Source of the DNA: Bacteroidota bacterium
GTDB lineage: Bacteria; Bacteroidota; Rhodothermia; Rhodothermales; UBA10348
Length of the DNA stretch: 11,094 bases
Assembly: GCA_004356265.1 (NCBI GenBank)
Contig: SMXK01000187.1
Span: 1-11,094 of the forward strand
Direction of reading: 5' to 3'
In this document: positions 1 to 8,066 of the stretch, in pieces
How positions within the stretch are numbered: the first letter of the stretch is position 1
Layout: the number at the start of each line of letters is the position of its first letter
The notes under the pieces: generated by a model
Database searches by the model: none
Told to the model about the DNA's origin: nothing
Seen by the model: only the letters and a program-made list of their open reading frames with translations
Translations under genes and position numbers: made by a program

Positions 1-266
1 GCCTGACGTCATACATGGAATATTTATTGGAGACGCGATGCCCGTCGGTAGAAATCATTACTCCGTCTGACGAGGCCCATCGAGGAGCACAGCTTTCTCT
101 CAGGGTCGCGAACGGCCGGAAAGTTTTTGACTGGCTTAATGATCATTCCGTCATCGCGGACTGGCGCGAACCCGATGTTGTTCGCGTAGCCCCGGTACCG
201 CTCTACAATACCTTCGACGAAGTATATACCTTCGTCGCGCTGCTCGAAGAGGCTGTTTCCGCATGA
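1..266 (+). CDS. kynU: Kynureninase, C-terminal end (5' truncated by the window)
   Basis: Kynureninase is a PLP enzyme that cleaves 3-hydroxykynurenine or kynurenine to 3-hydroxyanthranilate or anthranilate plus alanine. Only the last 87 residues are present; the frame is open to the window edge (first full codon at 3), so the ATG at 15 is probably internal. The visible part matches the family's small C-terminal domain: an EIITPSD segment, RGAQLSLRV, then DWREPDVVRVAPVPLYNTFDE, which is the conserved block near the end of kynureninases. The stop overlaps the next start in an ATGA, coupling it to kmo, which makes its preferred substrate. The catalytic lysine and PLP-binding region lie outside the window. 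The family call is firm; nothing can be said about its promoter. Confidence 0.93.
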   Translation, partial: LTSYMEYLLETRCPSVEIITPSDEAHRGAQLSLRVANGRKVFDWLNDHSVIADWREPDVVRVAPVPLYNTFDEVYTFVALLEEAVSA

Positions 267-1603
267 TCGCGCCCTCCCGAACCACCGTCATCGGCGGTGG
301 GCTGGCGGGTTCGCTGCTTGCCTTGCACCTGGCCGAATTGGGGCACCATGTTGACGTGTTCGAGAAGCGTTCGGACTTACGATCCTCGAACGCACCGGGT
401 GGACGCAGCATTAACCTGGCCATTTCGATGCGGGGTCTGGTGGCCCTGGAACGGGTTGGTATAGTGGAAAAGGTACTCTCGATTACGATACCGATGCGTG
501 GCCGGATGATTCACGCGGTGAACGGCGAAACGCTCCTGCAGCCATATAGCCGGAATGCAGAAGAATTTATTCGATCTGTTTCCCGGGCTGAATTGAACCG
601 AGTTATACTCGAGGCCGCATCCACTTATCCGAATGTGCGAATCAGGTTTGAATCGCCGTGTGTATCGTACGATTGTGATACGAGTACGGTCACGCTCGAA
701 TCTGGTGAATCGATTCCCGCTGCAGTCTTGTTCGGAGCCGATGGAGCGGGATCCATCATCCGGCGAAGTCTTCAAGACGCCGGTCGAATTGAATCCACAA
801 CAGAACTCCTGCAACACGGATACAAAGAGCTCAAAATCATGCCGGATCCGGACGGGCTCCCGCGGCTCTCGCAGGAAGCTCTTCATATCTGGCCGCGGGG
901 GGAATTCATGTTGATTGCTCTTCCGAATCTGGATGGCAGTTTTACGTGCACGTTGTTCATGCCGCTCCGTGGGGCAATAAGTTTTCAGGCTCTGACGAAT
1001 CCGGATGAAAGTATTCGATTCATGAAGGATCATTTTCCCGACGCCTGTTTATTGATGCCCGATGTGGTGGAACAGCTTGCTCAGAATCCGGTCGGGACGC
1101 TGGGGACTGTGCGTTGTGCGCCCTGGAATTACGCATCCAGGGCAGACAATGTGTGCTTGATCGGTGATGCAGCACACGCCATTGTCCCATTTTTCGGGCA
1201 GGGCATGAACTGTGCGTTTGAGGACTGTACAGTTCTCCGGGACATTTTGGACAATCAACCTGAATCCTGGGACGATGCACTTTCGATTTTTTCTGAATCG
1301 AGAGTTCCGAATGCCAATGCCATTGCCGATATGGCCCTTGAAAACTACGCGGAAATGCGCGACCACGTCAACAACCCTGAATACACGCTCCGCAGGCAGG
1401 TCGGATTTGAATTAGAGCGGCGGTTTCCGGGTGAGTTTATACCTCGTTACTCCCTCGTTTCATTTCGAACTACACCGTATACACGAGTGCGGGAGATCGG
1501 AAAAAAACAAAGGGAGCTCCTCGCGCGACTCACAAAAGACAAATCCGATGTGAGTCAAATCGATTGGGCAGCGGCAGAACAAGAAGTTCGGCAGTTGAGA
1601 TAA
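263..1603 (+). CDS. kmo: Kynurenine 3-monooxygenase
   Basis: This is a FAD- and NADPH-dependent hydroxylase that converts L-kynurenine to 3-hydroxykynurenine, on the route from tryptophan to 3-hydroxyanthranilate and quinolinate/NAD. The 446-residue protein is a full-length class A flavoprotein monooxygenase. It has an N-terminal Rossmann motif (VIGGGLAG, residues 9-16) and an acidic/basic VFEKR at 32-36. The DG-type motif is FGADGAGS at 157-164, and the second FAD motif is CLIGDAAHAIVPFFGQG at about 298-314. The C-terminal segment with NYAEMRD and FRTTPY is typical of KMO rather than of other hydroxylases. The start codon overlaps the kynU stop (ATGA), so translation is probably coupled. The 3' end faces kynA across 16 bases. 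Membrane attachment, known for eukaryotic KMO, is not evident here. Confidence 0.95.
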   Translation: MIAPSRTTVIGGGLAGSLLALHLAELGHHVDVFEKRSDLRSSNAPGGRSINLAISMRGLVALERVGIVEKVLSITIPMRGRMIHAVNGETLLQPYSRNAEEFIRSVSRAELNRVILEAASTYPNVRIRFESPCVSYDCDTSTVTLESGESIPAAVLFGADGAGSIIRRSLQDAGRIESTTELLQHGYKELKIMPDPDGLPRLSQEALHIWPRGEFMLIALPNLDGSFTCTLFMPLRGAISFQALTNPDESIRFMKDHFPDACLLMPDVVEQLAQNPVGTLGTVRCAPWNYASRADNVCLIGDAAHAIVPFFGQGMNCAFEDCTVLRDILDNQPESWDDALSIFSESRVPNANAIADMALENYAEMRDHVNNPEYTLRRQVGFELERRFPGEFIPRYSLVSFRTTPYTRVREIGKKQRELLARLTKDKSDVSQIDWAAAEQEVRQLR

Positions 1604-1619
1604 CCAGTAATTCTCCCGC

Positions 1620-2738
1620 TTATGAGTCGGAATCGTCGGGTGAGAATCTGAATCCCATCTGCCGGGCTATATTTGCCGGTAAGGCCGGTAACACAGACCG
1701 GGGTATAAAAAATGTCGAAAGATTGGTAAGGTCTGAGAACACTTTATTGTGTTCCGCCGCCCGGAGTAAATACTCATGCCCGGATGAACCGCCTGTGCCA
1801 ATCTTGGTGCCAATCATTCTCGCGACCATTAACGCATGCCGATAACGCCAGGCTGAAAAATTTTCGTCCATATCCACGAGAGATTTCAGGAAACGGAATG
1901 GAGTATGCAAGATGGGTTCGTCGCGATATAAATGGATCAGCAGCGCCGCCTTAAGTGCACGGTGGCTAAGCCTGTGAGATCCATCCGCGATCAATTTGGC
2001 GTAGGCGTCCACGTCAAAAAGTGCAGCAAAGTGATCTGTCGTTTTCTTGAGGTTTTCGAGCTGGTCGATTTTTTCCTGGTCTGAAAGTAATGGATTTCCG
2101 TCAATCAAGGTCCGATCATGACCCAACATTACATCGACCGCATTCCCGTATTCTGACCAGAAGTCGAAGTCTCCCAGTCGTATAAAGGGAGTTCTTTCAA
2201 GCCATTCCTGTACCAGATCAAAGATGGATTCAGACTGCTCAACTTCTTCTACCCGGTCTCGGTCCGATGCACTCAGCCGGGCTGAATATTTCGTCTTGTT
2301 ATACTGGTACCGGTCCTGAGGTCGAAGACCAAACGTATTTTCGATCAACCGCCATTGGGCGCTCTGAAAGCCAGAAGCTGGAAACAAGGCATCTCGGAAG
2401 TCCAGAAAATCGAGCGGCGTCATCGTTTCCAGAATGTCTATCTGGGTAGAAAACAGCCTCTGTATTTCGACAATCCGCTCCAGGTGAGCAACACCTTTTC
2501 CGAGCGCTTTTTCTTCCATTACGGGTCCCGAGAAGAGCCTCTTCACGGCATCCATCTCCCATAAGATCTGCTTAAACCAGAGTTCGTAAGCTTGATGAAC
2601 AATGATGAAAAGCATCTCATCATGCGCTGTGGCGCCGATTTTACTGCTCTCCAGGTGCTGCGCATCCAACAGTTTCCCGATCTGCAAATAGTCGCCGTAA
2701 TAAAGCGGCTCTTTTTTATTGCCTCCGTCTGTACTCAT
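1620..2738 (-). CDS. kynA: Tryptophan 2,3-dioxygenase
   Basis: This haem enzyme oxidises L-tryptophan to N-formylkynurenine, the first step of the kynurenine pathway. The protein has 372 residues, longer than the roughly 280-300 of many bacterial TDOs and closer to eukaryotic length; the extra is mainly in the middle (about 140-230). Conserved blocks are YGDYL at 14-18, HDEMLFIIVHQAYELWFKQI at 39-58 with the active-site H48, FRDALFPASGFQSAQWRLIE at 114-133, and W297-RYRH-301 followed by IGTKIGTGGSSG. By family alignment H301 is the likely proximal haem ligand and T315 part of the substrate-binding GTGGSSG loop. The start overlaps the hpt stop by one base (TAATG), so it is probably translated by coupling to hpt. 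The kynurenine formamidase needed for the next step is not in this window. Confidence 0.95.
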   Translation of the reverse strand: MSTDGGNKKEPLYYGDYLQIGKLLDAQHLESSKIGATAHDEMLFIIVHQAYELWFKQILWEMDAVKRLFSGPVMEEKALGKGVAHLERIVEIQRLFSTQIDILETMTPLDFLDFRDALFPASGFQSAQWRLIENTFGLRPQDRYQYNKTKYSARLSASDRDRVEEVEQSESIFDLVQEWLERTPFIRLGDFDFWSEYGNAVDVMLGHDRTLIDGNPLLSDQEKIDQLENLKKTTDHFAALFDVDAYAKLIADGSHRLSHRALKAALLIHLYRDEPILHTPFRFLKSLVDMDENFSAWRYRHALMVARMIGTKIGTGGSSGHEYLLRAAEHNKVFSDLTNLSTFFIPRSVLPALPANIARQMGFRFSPDDSDS

Positions 2739-3316
2739 TAGCTGTCGTCCTCAATCACATAAATATCAGCAAGATTCCGGCCCAGTTGTCCATAGTCGAG
2801 GCCGTACCCGATAACAAAAAGATTCTTGATCCTGAAGCCTACATAATCGAGTCGCACATCCACTTTCGTGGCGTCTGTTTTATGCAATAGTGTTGCCACA
2901 CTCAATGATGCCGGATTGTATTCAGACATGATCTTCAGGATGAATTCCATGGACAGCCCGGTGTCAACGATATCTTCTACGACAATAACATGCCGGCCTT
3001 CTATCGACGCATCGATTTTTTTCAACTCCTGAACAACGCCGCTAGAAATCTTCTCAGCACCATACGATGACAGTTTCAGAAAGTCCACTTCGCAATCGAT
3101 ATCGATGGAGCGCATGAGGTCCGCCAGGAACATGAATGCTCCGTTCAAGACACCAATCAATATCGGTGTCCTGCCCGCGAAATCGGTAGAGATCTCAGCC
3201 CCCAATTCAGAAACCCGATTCCGAATCGTTTTCCGATCCAGGTAAATTTTAAACCGATCGCCCCCGACGGTCAATGACCGTTTTACGCTCAGGTGGTGCA
3301 ATTCTTGCATTATCAT
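2738..3316 (-). CDS. hpt: Hypoxanthine phosphoribosyltransferase
   Basis: This purine-salvage enzyme transfers the ribose phosphate of PRPP to hypoxanthine or guanine, giving IMP or GMP. The 192-residue protein has the type I phosphoribosyltransferase fold: ILIGVLNGAFMFLADL at 52-67, the KLSSYG loop at 81-86, and the PRPP-binding motif VVEDIVDTG at 112-120. The C-terminal block VIGYGLDYGQLGRNL is typical of HPRT. About 15 residues precede the usual family start; a TTG at residue 15 (just before TVGGDRF) is an alternative start, and no clear ribosome binding site decides between them. The gene follows tilS after 48 bases, the tilS-hpt order common in bacteria. FtsH, often next, is replaced by kynA, whose start overlaps this stop. 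Confidence 0.94.
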   Translation of the reverse strand: MIMQELHHLSVKRSLTVGGDRFKIYLDRKTIRNRVSELGAEISTDFAGRTPILIGVLNGAFMFLADLMRSIDIDCEVDFLKLSSYGAEKISSGVVQELKKIDASIEGRHVIVVEDIVDTGLSMEFILKIMSEYNPASLSVATLLHKTDATKVDVRLDYVGFRIKNLFVIGYGLDYGQLGRNLADIYVIEDDS

Positions 3317-3364
3317 ATTCGAAAGGTGAGCACAGAAAATAAGAAACCACGAACGGATTTTTGA

Positions 3365-4720
3365 TCATTCCGTCGTGGAGAGACGGAGTATTTCTGTTGT
3401 GTCAGGATGCACCCTCACCCTGTTGTCGATCTCGAGCCCCACCACCCATACAATCTTTTCAGCGTCTTCGACCACGAGAAAACCCCGCCGTGCGGATACG
3501 TTGACCTTCCGATCCGTAAGGAAAGACTTCAACTTCTTAGTGCCCGTCATTCCGAGCGGCATGAATCGATCTCCATCTCGCCAAAATCTGATTTCCAACG
3601 CGCCGACGATCGTCGCGGCATCAACCAGCACGGTATCAGCTCCCGGCTTCAGCGCGATATTCGACAAATCGACGCTGCCCGTAATACGCTCTACTGTCAG
3701 GGCCGGCAACAATGCGTGGCCATTGTTGATTCCCGGAGAACCATCGCTCGTTCCACGAACAAAAACGAGATGCTCACGCTCGCGCCAAACCGTGCCCTCC
3801 TGAAAGACGATTTTTTTTCCGGTGGAGACGTTTATCAATTTTTCCAACGCCTGTACCGTTGAACGCCTGGCCGGTGCGCCGGGTAACCACTTGCGGATGG
3901 CTCTCAGAAATAACCAGGATCTTACAACATCAGGTAGTCCCTGCAGCGATTTGATGGACAAACGGGGATCGGTGTCGTCTAGCGCGATAGAAGCGCGTGT
4001 GAGAATGTCCCCCAATGCGTGATCGATCATCTCGCGCACGGCATTCGACATGTCTACAATTTCGTCAATCACGTCGAGACTTAAATCCGTGTCCTGAAGC
4101 GCCGGCAGAGTGGAATACCTGATCCGGTTGCGGCGATATTTTTGAGACTGATTGGACGCATCCTCCGACCATATCACTGCATTGTTGTCCGCATATTTCG
4201 AAATTGTGATTCGCGTGATGCTCAGCATCGGTCTGATCAGCCTGATTTCAGTATCCATGATCGGCCTGGATTCAGGCATACCGGTCAATCCGTCCAGGCC
4301 GGTCTTGCGAAGTAAGTTCAGTAAGACAGTCTCAGCCTGATCGTCCTTGTTGTGCCCCGTTGCTACGTGCGCGATTCCGAACTGAGCTGCGGTCTCGTGA
4401 AATAATTGGTGTCTCAATCGCCTTGCGCTGGCTTGAATGGATCCCGACGGCACCAATGCCGTCAGCCTGTCGCCGATTCGATGCTCCACGAACCGAATGT
4501 CATGTTCCTCACAATACTGCCCTACAAGAACGGCATCCTCGTCAGACGCTGCTCCTCGCTGCTCGTGATTGATGTGAATACACGAGATGTCATATCGAAG
4601 CGACCTCAGAACATGCAGAAGGCTCATCGAATCGATTCCGCCACTGACTGCCGCCAGAATTCCCGGGCCGGGTGCCGGGCCCGCTATCCGCTCGATGCTG
4701 TTACGAACGGAAGCGATCAT
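3365..4720 (-). CDS. tilS: tRNA(Ile)-lysidine synthase
   Basis: TilS uses ATP to attach lysine to C34 of the CAU-anticodon tRNA-Ile, changing its decoding from AUG to AUA; it is essential in most bacteria. The 451-residue protein has an N-terminal PP-loop, AVSGGIDSMSLL at about 24-35, then HINHEQRG and the TGHNKDDQAETVLLNLLRKTG block, which together separate TilS from other PP-loop ATPases. A middle helical region follows, and the C-terminal TilS domain has IRFWRDGDRFMPLGMTGTKKLKSFL and ends with VVGLEIDNRVRV. The full length suggests the long, E. coli-like form with the C-terminal domain. Its start overlaps the mutL stop (ATGA), so it is probably coupled to mutL, and hpt follows 48 bases downstream. 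Confidence 0.96.
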   Translation of the reverse strand: MIASVRNSIERIAGPAPGPGILAAVSGGIDSMSLLHVLRSLRYDISCIHINHEQRGAASDEDAVLVGQYCEEHDIRFVEHRIGDRLTALVPSGSIQASARRLRHQLFHETAAQFGIAHVATGHNKDDQAETVLLNLLRKTGLDGLTGMPESRPIMDTEIRLIRPMLSITRITISKYADNNAVIWSEDASNQSQKYRRNRIRYSTLPALQDTDLSLDVIDEIVDMSNAVREMIDHALGDILTRASIALDDTDPRLSIKSLQGLPDVVRSWLFLRAIRKWLPGAPARRSTVQALEKLINVSTGKKIVFQEGTVWREREHLVFVRGTSDGSPGINNGHALLPALTVERITGSVDLSNIALKPGADTVLVDAATIVGALEIRFWRDGDRFMPLGMTGTKKLKSFLTDRKVNVSARRGFLVVEDAEKIVWVVGLEIDNRVRVHPDTTEILRLSTTE

Positions 4721-6630
4721 TTTCCCGGGCGTCCCGATCGGCCAAATCTCTCTCGTAATTCACTGACCGACAGCTGAATAATGGTTGGTTTCCCGCCCGG
4801 ACTTTCGTACGGCAATTCGCAGTGGAAAAGCTGGTCAATGAGCGCTCTCATCTCCGTCACAGACAGTTTTTTCCCGGGTTTGACCGCACTTTTTCGTGCG
4901 ATACTTCTCGCCAGATTTTCGTGGCCCGATAACCTGTCGACCTCTTCAAAATGTTTATACTGCTCCAGCACTTCGTCAAGTACGGATCGCTCATCACCTG
5001 CCACCATATCTGCTGGTACGCCCCGCAGCATGATGCTTCTTCCCCCGAATTTGTCCAGGTCGAATCCAAGCGATCTGAGATCCGGAATCAGGCTCTCGAT
5101 CAGGGCGAAGTCCGCAGCGTCAAACTCAATCGTTCGCGGAAACAGGAGCTGCTGAGAAAGTCCGAATCCTCCGCTCAGGCTTGCAATTGCTTTTTCGTAC
5201 AATACCCGTTCATGCGCCGCCTGTTGGTCAATGATTACGAGACCGGATCGAATTTGTGTAAGCACGTATGAATCATGCAGCTGCCAGAGTAAATCTCCGT
5301 CCGACGAATGCACGTCCGCATGAACTTGCTGCTCCGATGCCCGTGACGGAATTCCTGACATTCCACCCGCATATAATTGTTCGCTGACAAGTCCGGGCGA
5401 GATGTCCTGTTGCCCGGGAAACTTAGAAATACCGGGACTCGCCGCGAAGAAATCAGGTTTGTTGCCCGATACCCTCTCGCGCCGAACCAGTGCTTCATCA
5501 TGAACGGCTCCGAAGTCGATCGTTAGTCCCTGAAGTGGCCGCGCGTTTTCGGCCTGCGGAATTGCCCTCGCCATACCGAGAGATTTTCGAATGATGGTTC
5601 TGAGAACGGAATACACGCCCCGTTCATCGTCGAATTTGACCTCGGCTTTCGTCGGATGGACGTTTACATCAACGTGCCGGGGATCGATATCCAAAAAGAT
5701 TGCAAACAGTGGGTAGGTACCGTCGGGAATCAGGTATTCATACGCCGAGAAGATCGCATGTTCGATATACCGATACCTCACATATCGTCCATTCACGAAT
5801 AAAAACTGTTGCCCCCGACTCCGTCGAGCATCCTCGGGCCTTCCCACCAGACCTGAAACTGACAGATAGCTGGTAGACTCGGAAACTGTGATAAGTTTTC
5901 CGGGCTGTTTGACGGAGAGGATATTGCCGAGTCTGGTGCGGAACAGATCCGATTCGGTATCAGCGCTCCGTACAGGCAACGATAACAACACGTTCCCGTC
6001 ACTACTGACCTTAAAAGCGGTGTTCACGTTAGCCATCGCCAGAACATGAACACTATCGATAATATGCTTGAGCTCCGTTGCGGGCTTCTTCAGAAAATTC
6101 CGGCGTGCCGGGACATTGTAAAAAAGATTACGGACAGAAATCGATGTGCCCTCTCGTGTCGCATTTGGGACGGGATCACCCGGGATCCCCTCTTCAACGC
6201 TAATTTCAATTCCAGTTGGAATACCTTTCTGGCGGGTGCGCAACACAACTTTTGAAACGGCTGCGATGGACGACAATGCTTCACCGCGAAATCCGAAAGT
6301 TCGGATAGAATTAAGATCCTCGATACGGGTAAGTTTGCTTGTGGCATGCCGACTAAATGCGAGAACTGCATCCGGGGCACTCATACCACAGCCGTTATCG
6401 ACCACCTGAATCAGCTCGCTCCCGGCGCTCTTCAGAATCAGATTTATTTCCGTAGCACCGGCATCAAGGGCGTTTTCAATCAATTCCTTTACGGCTGATG
6501 CAGGTCTCTGTACGACCTCGCCCGCAGCGATTTTATTCGCCAGCTCAATGGGCATTTGCCGGATGATCTGCACGATTTCCGGAGAATGTACGCCGGATAA
6601 TTCTGCTAAGACTTGGTTAACCTGTCCCAA
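4717..6630 (-). CDS. mutL: DNA mismatch repair protein MutL
   Basis: MutL is the GHKL-ATPase matchmaker that links MutS mismatch recognition to strand removal. The 637-residue protein has all the N-terminal ATPase motifs: the IAAGEVVQRPASAVKELIEN block near 34-53, DNGCGM at 78-83, RHATSK at 94-99, TFGFRGEALSSI at 111-122 and GTSISVRNLFYNVPAR at 161-176. A low-complexity linker (about 360-445) leads to the C-terminal dimerisation domain. That domain carries a beta-clamp-type QQLLFP motif at 493-498. The DQHA(X)2E(X)4E nuclease motif reads DQQAAHERVLYE at 468-479, and the CPHGRP position reads ESPGGKP at 609-615, so metal binding is doubtful. The annotated ATG adds about 20 residues before the usual family start; a GTG at residue 20 or an ATG at residue 26 are alternatives. 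The stop overlaps tilS. Confidence 0.96.
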   Translation of the reverse strand: MGQVNQVLAELSGVHSPEIVQIIRQMPIELANKIAAGEVVQRPASAVKELIENALDAGATEINLILKSAGSELIQVVDNGCGMSAPDAVLAFSRHATSKLTRIEDLNSIRTFGFRGEALSSIAAVSKVVLRTRQKGIPTGIEISVEEGIPGDPVPNATREGTSISVRNLFYNVPARRNFLKKPATELKHIIDSVHVLAMANVNTAFKVSSDGNVLLSLPVRSADTESDLFRTRLGNILSVKQPGKLITVSESTSYLSVSGLVGRPEDARRSRGQQFLFVNGRYVRYRYIEHAIFSAYEYLIPDGTYPLFAIFLDIDPRHVDVNVHPTKAEVKFDDERGVYSVLRTIIRKSLGMARAIPQAENARPLQGLTIDFGAVHDEALVRRERVSGNKPDFFAASPGISKFPGQQDISPGLVSEQLYAGGMSGIPSRASEQQVHADVHSSDGDLLWQLHDSYVLTQIRSGLVIIDQQAAHERVLYEKAIASLSGGFGLSQQLLFPRTIEFDAADFALIESLIPDLRSLGFDLDKFGGRSIMLRGVPADMVAGDERSVLDEVLEQYKHFEEVDRLSGHENLARSIARKSAVKPGKKLSVTEMRALIDQLFHCELPYESPGGKPTIIQLSVSELRERFGRSGRPGK

Positions 6631-6662
6631 AAATGCTGTCCATCCGACACGTTTTGCGCCGG

Positions 6663-6860
6663 TTAAATACTCAGATAAATTATCAGAACCAGAATAAACA
6701 ATATTCCGGTTGTAAGAGCACTTTGATGCCGTCCGCGGGGTTTGACTGTGCTCTTTATCCGCATACGGCGTTTGAGCCGCTCTTCTTTGGCAGGATCGTA
6801 GAATCGAGGCTCGTAATCAAAACGCGAGTTGCGGACTTGCTTTCTTGAAAGAAATCCCAT
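6663..6860 (-). CDS. Small basic single-pass membrane protein, function unknown
   Basis: This 65-residue protein has a cytoplasmic-looking N-terminal half rich in Arg, Lys and Glu and one C-terminal hydrophobic segment at about 49-65 (a run of Ile, Leu and Val). The FDYEPRFYDPAKEERLKRR stretch at 14-32 resembles a short motif I recall from small uncharacterised proteins of Bacteroidota-type genomes; that recollection is not checked. Support for its being real is the 32-base gap to mutL, the same strand as its neighbours, the clear charge and hydrophobic pattern, and the lack of any better frame. With no signal peptide and a C-terminal anchor it is probably a tail-anchored inner-membrane protein with its basic part in the cytoplasm. 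I see no enzymatic motif and give no function. Confidence 0.75.
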   Translation of the reverse strand: MGFLSRKQVRNSRFDYEPRFYDPAKEERLKRRMRIKSTVKPRGRHQSALTTGILFILVLIIYLSI

Positions 6861-6929
6861 AGTGATAAACGAAGTTCTGATTAGAGATCTGTATAACAGG
6901 GTCTTTCAGTGGACGTTCCGAAAATCCGC

Positions 6930-7748
6930 CTACAAGTACGTGGTACAGGTAACGAGATACAGATAGTATGCAGGAGTTGCCAGAGTAAGCGAATCAAATC
7001 GATCAAGAACTCCGCCGTGCCCGGGAAGCAGGTTGCCCGAATCTTTTACGTTCACAGATCGCTTGATGGCGCTTTCTACCAGGTCTCCCAATTGCCCTAT
7101 AACACCTGCAATGAGTCCAAAAGCGACGACATCTGTCCATGTCAGAATCGGGAACAGGAAATATTTTGCGCCCACGACCGCTGCCATTGCACCTGCGACG
7201 CCACCGATCGATCCTTCCCAGGTCTTTTTGGGAGATATTGTTGGTGCAAGTGGAGTTTCCCCAAATGCCCGGCCCGAGTAATATGCCGCAGAATCACATA
7301 CCCAGATCAGAACGAACATCATCAGCGTGATACCGAACGCATCCCGGGCGCCAACGATTACTTCCATACCGTTGCGCATTATGGGCAGGAAGGATAAAAA
7401 TAGCGCCGGATACACGAGTCCAGATAAGATCTCGCCCACACGCGAGAGTGGGTCGCCATTCCCCCCCCACAAGATCACCATCAGAAACAGCGTAATCAGT
7501 AATGCAATGAGAATGCTCTGAAAGGGGTCGATGACCGACCTGAGAACGATTAGAATTCCCGCAGCAATTCCAAGTATGGAAGCCGGAGACCACGATTTTT
7601 TACTCTGAATTTTGTAGAGTTCGAATTGTCCGGCGGCCACAACAAGGGCAATAAACAAAATAAACCAGATCCCCCCCGCGTACATAGGACCAATGACCAG
7701 AGGAATCCCGACAATTGCAGTTATAATTCGTTTGGCTCCGGAGCCCAT
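6930..7748 (-). CDS. cdsA: Phosphatidate cytidylyltransferase (CDP-diacylglycerol synthase)
   Basis: This inner-membrane enzyme makes CDP-diacylglycerol from phosphatidic acid and CTP, the branch point for bacterial phospholipids. The 272-residue protein is a polytopic membrane protein with hydrophobic segments around 8-40, 55-95, 108-123, 138-151 and 181-220. The CDP-alcohol cytidylyltransferase signature lies at 226-252, with SAIKR, KDSGN, PGHGG and LDRFD in the expected order. The upstream DSAAYYSGRAFG and PKKTWEGSIGG blocks are also typical of CdsA. An unusually clear ribosome binding site precedes the start, and the upstream DUF2007 gene ends 15 bases away. The coding strand contains two G homopolymers (eight near 7461-7468 and seven near 7670-7676) with the frame intact. 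Confidence 0.95.
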   Translation of the reverse strand: MGSGAKRIITAIVGIPLVIGPMYAGGIWFILFIALVVAAGQFELYKIQSKKSWSPASILGIAAGILIVLRSVIDPFQSILIALLITLFLMVILWGGNGDPLSRVGEILSGLVYPALFLSFLPIMRNGMEVIVGARDAFGITLMMFVLIWVCDSAAYYSGRAFGETPLAPTISPKKTWEGSIGGVAGAMAAVVGAKYFLFPILTWTDVVAFGLIAGVIGQLGDLVESAIKRSVNVKDSGNLLPGHGGVLDRFDSLTLATPAYYLYLVTCTTYL

Positions 7749-7755
7749 TCTGTCG

Positions 7756-7762
7756 CCTTCCT
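7756..7762 (-). promoter_or_regulatory. Ribosome binding site of cdsA
   Basis: On the minus strand AGGAAGG lies 7 bases before the cdsA ATG, within the 15-base gap after the DUF2007 stop. It is one of only two clear Shine-Dalgarno sites in the window and supports the chosen start. Confidence 0.7.
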
Positions 7763-7763
7763 A

Positions 7764-8066
7764 TCAATCGTCGTTCGGCTCTTCATCATCCAGTATCGGA
7801 TCGGCACGCAAGGCTGCGTCCGTCAAGTCTGTAACAGAAATCGGCGGAGAATCTAAAATTCCGCGGGCCGTTTCTTCCTGATCAGGAGGAACGAGAATTC
7901 GAACAACAGACATATCGCCTACATTCAAACTGAACGCGCGGTCCCTGTGCGTTAATATCACAGCGTCCACACCAGCATCAACAAGGCGATCCTTTACCAA
8001 TTCCGCCTCGTAATCTGTACTTGTTGAGTAGATGGTCATCCACCCATCAACCTGTTTATTGCTCAT
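7764..8066 (-). CDS. DUF2007-type putative signal-transducing protein
   Basis: This small soluble acidic protein has 100 residues. The first 75 fit the DUF2007 family (putative prokaryotic signal-transducing protein): an opening WMTIYSTSTDYEAELVKDRL strand-helix unit, GVDAVILTHRD, then a hydrophobic strand MSVVRILVPPDQEETARGIL. The tail (about 76-100) is acidic, ends DDEEPNDD, and is probably disordered. The biochemical role of the family is not established; it is related by fold to small alpha-beta ligand- or protein-binding domains. Its start overlaps the stop of the CPBP protease gene by one base (TGATG), and cdsA follows after 15 bases, so the three are almost certainly one transcript and may share a membrane-related job. 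The family call is by motif memory. Confidence 0.8.
   Translation of the reverse strand: MSNKQVDGWMTIYSTSTDYEAELVKDRLVDAGVDAVILTHRDRAFSLNVGDMSVVRILVPPDQEETARGILDSPPISVTDLTDAALRADPILDDEEPNDD

Noticed and set aside
1610..1647. Inverted repeat ATTCTC/GAGAAT near the kmo-kynA convergence as a shared terminator
   Set aside because: The stem is short and bulged, the loop is 21 bases and lies inside kynA coding sequence, and there is no T-run.
3375..3862. Two long plus-strand frames opposite tilS
   Set aside because: They are shadows of the conserved TilS C-terminal coding sequence and show no domain of their own.
6553..6573. Alternative mutL starts (ATG at residue 26, GTG at residue 20)
   Set aside because: Neither has a better ribosome binding site; starting at the ATG would remove residues normally before the first ATPase helix. 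The longer form is kept, but the true start is open.
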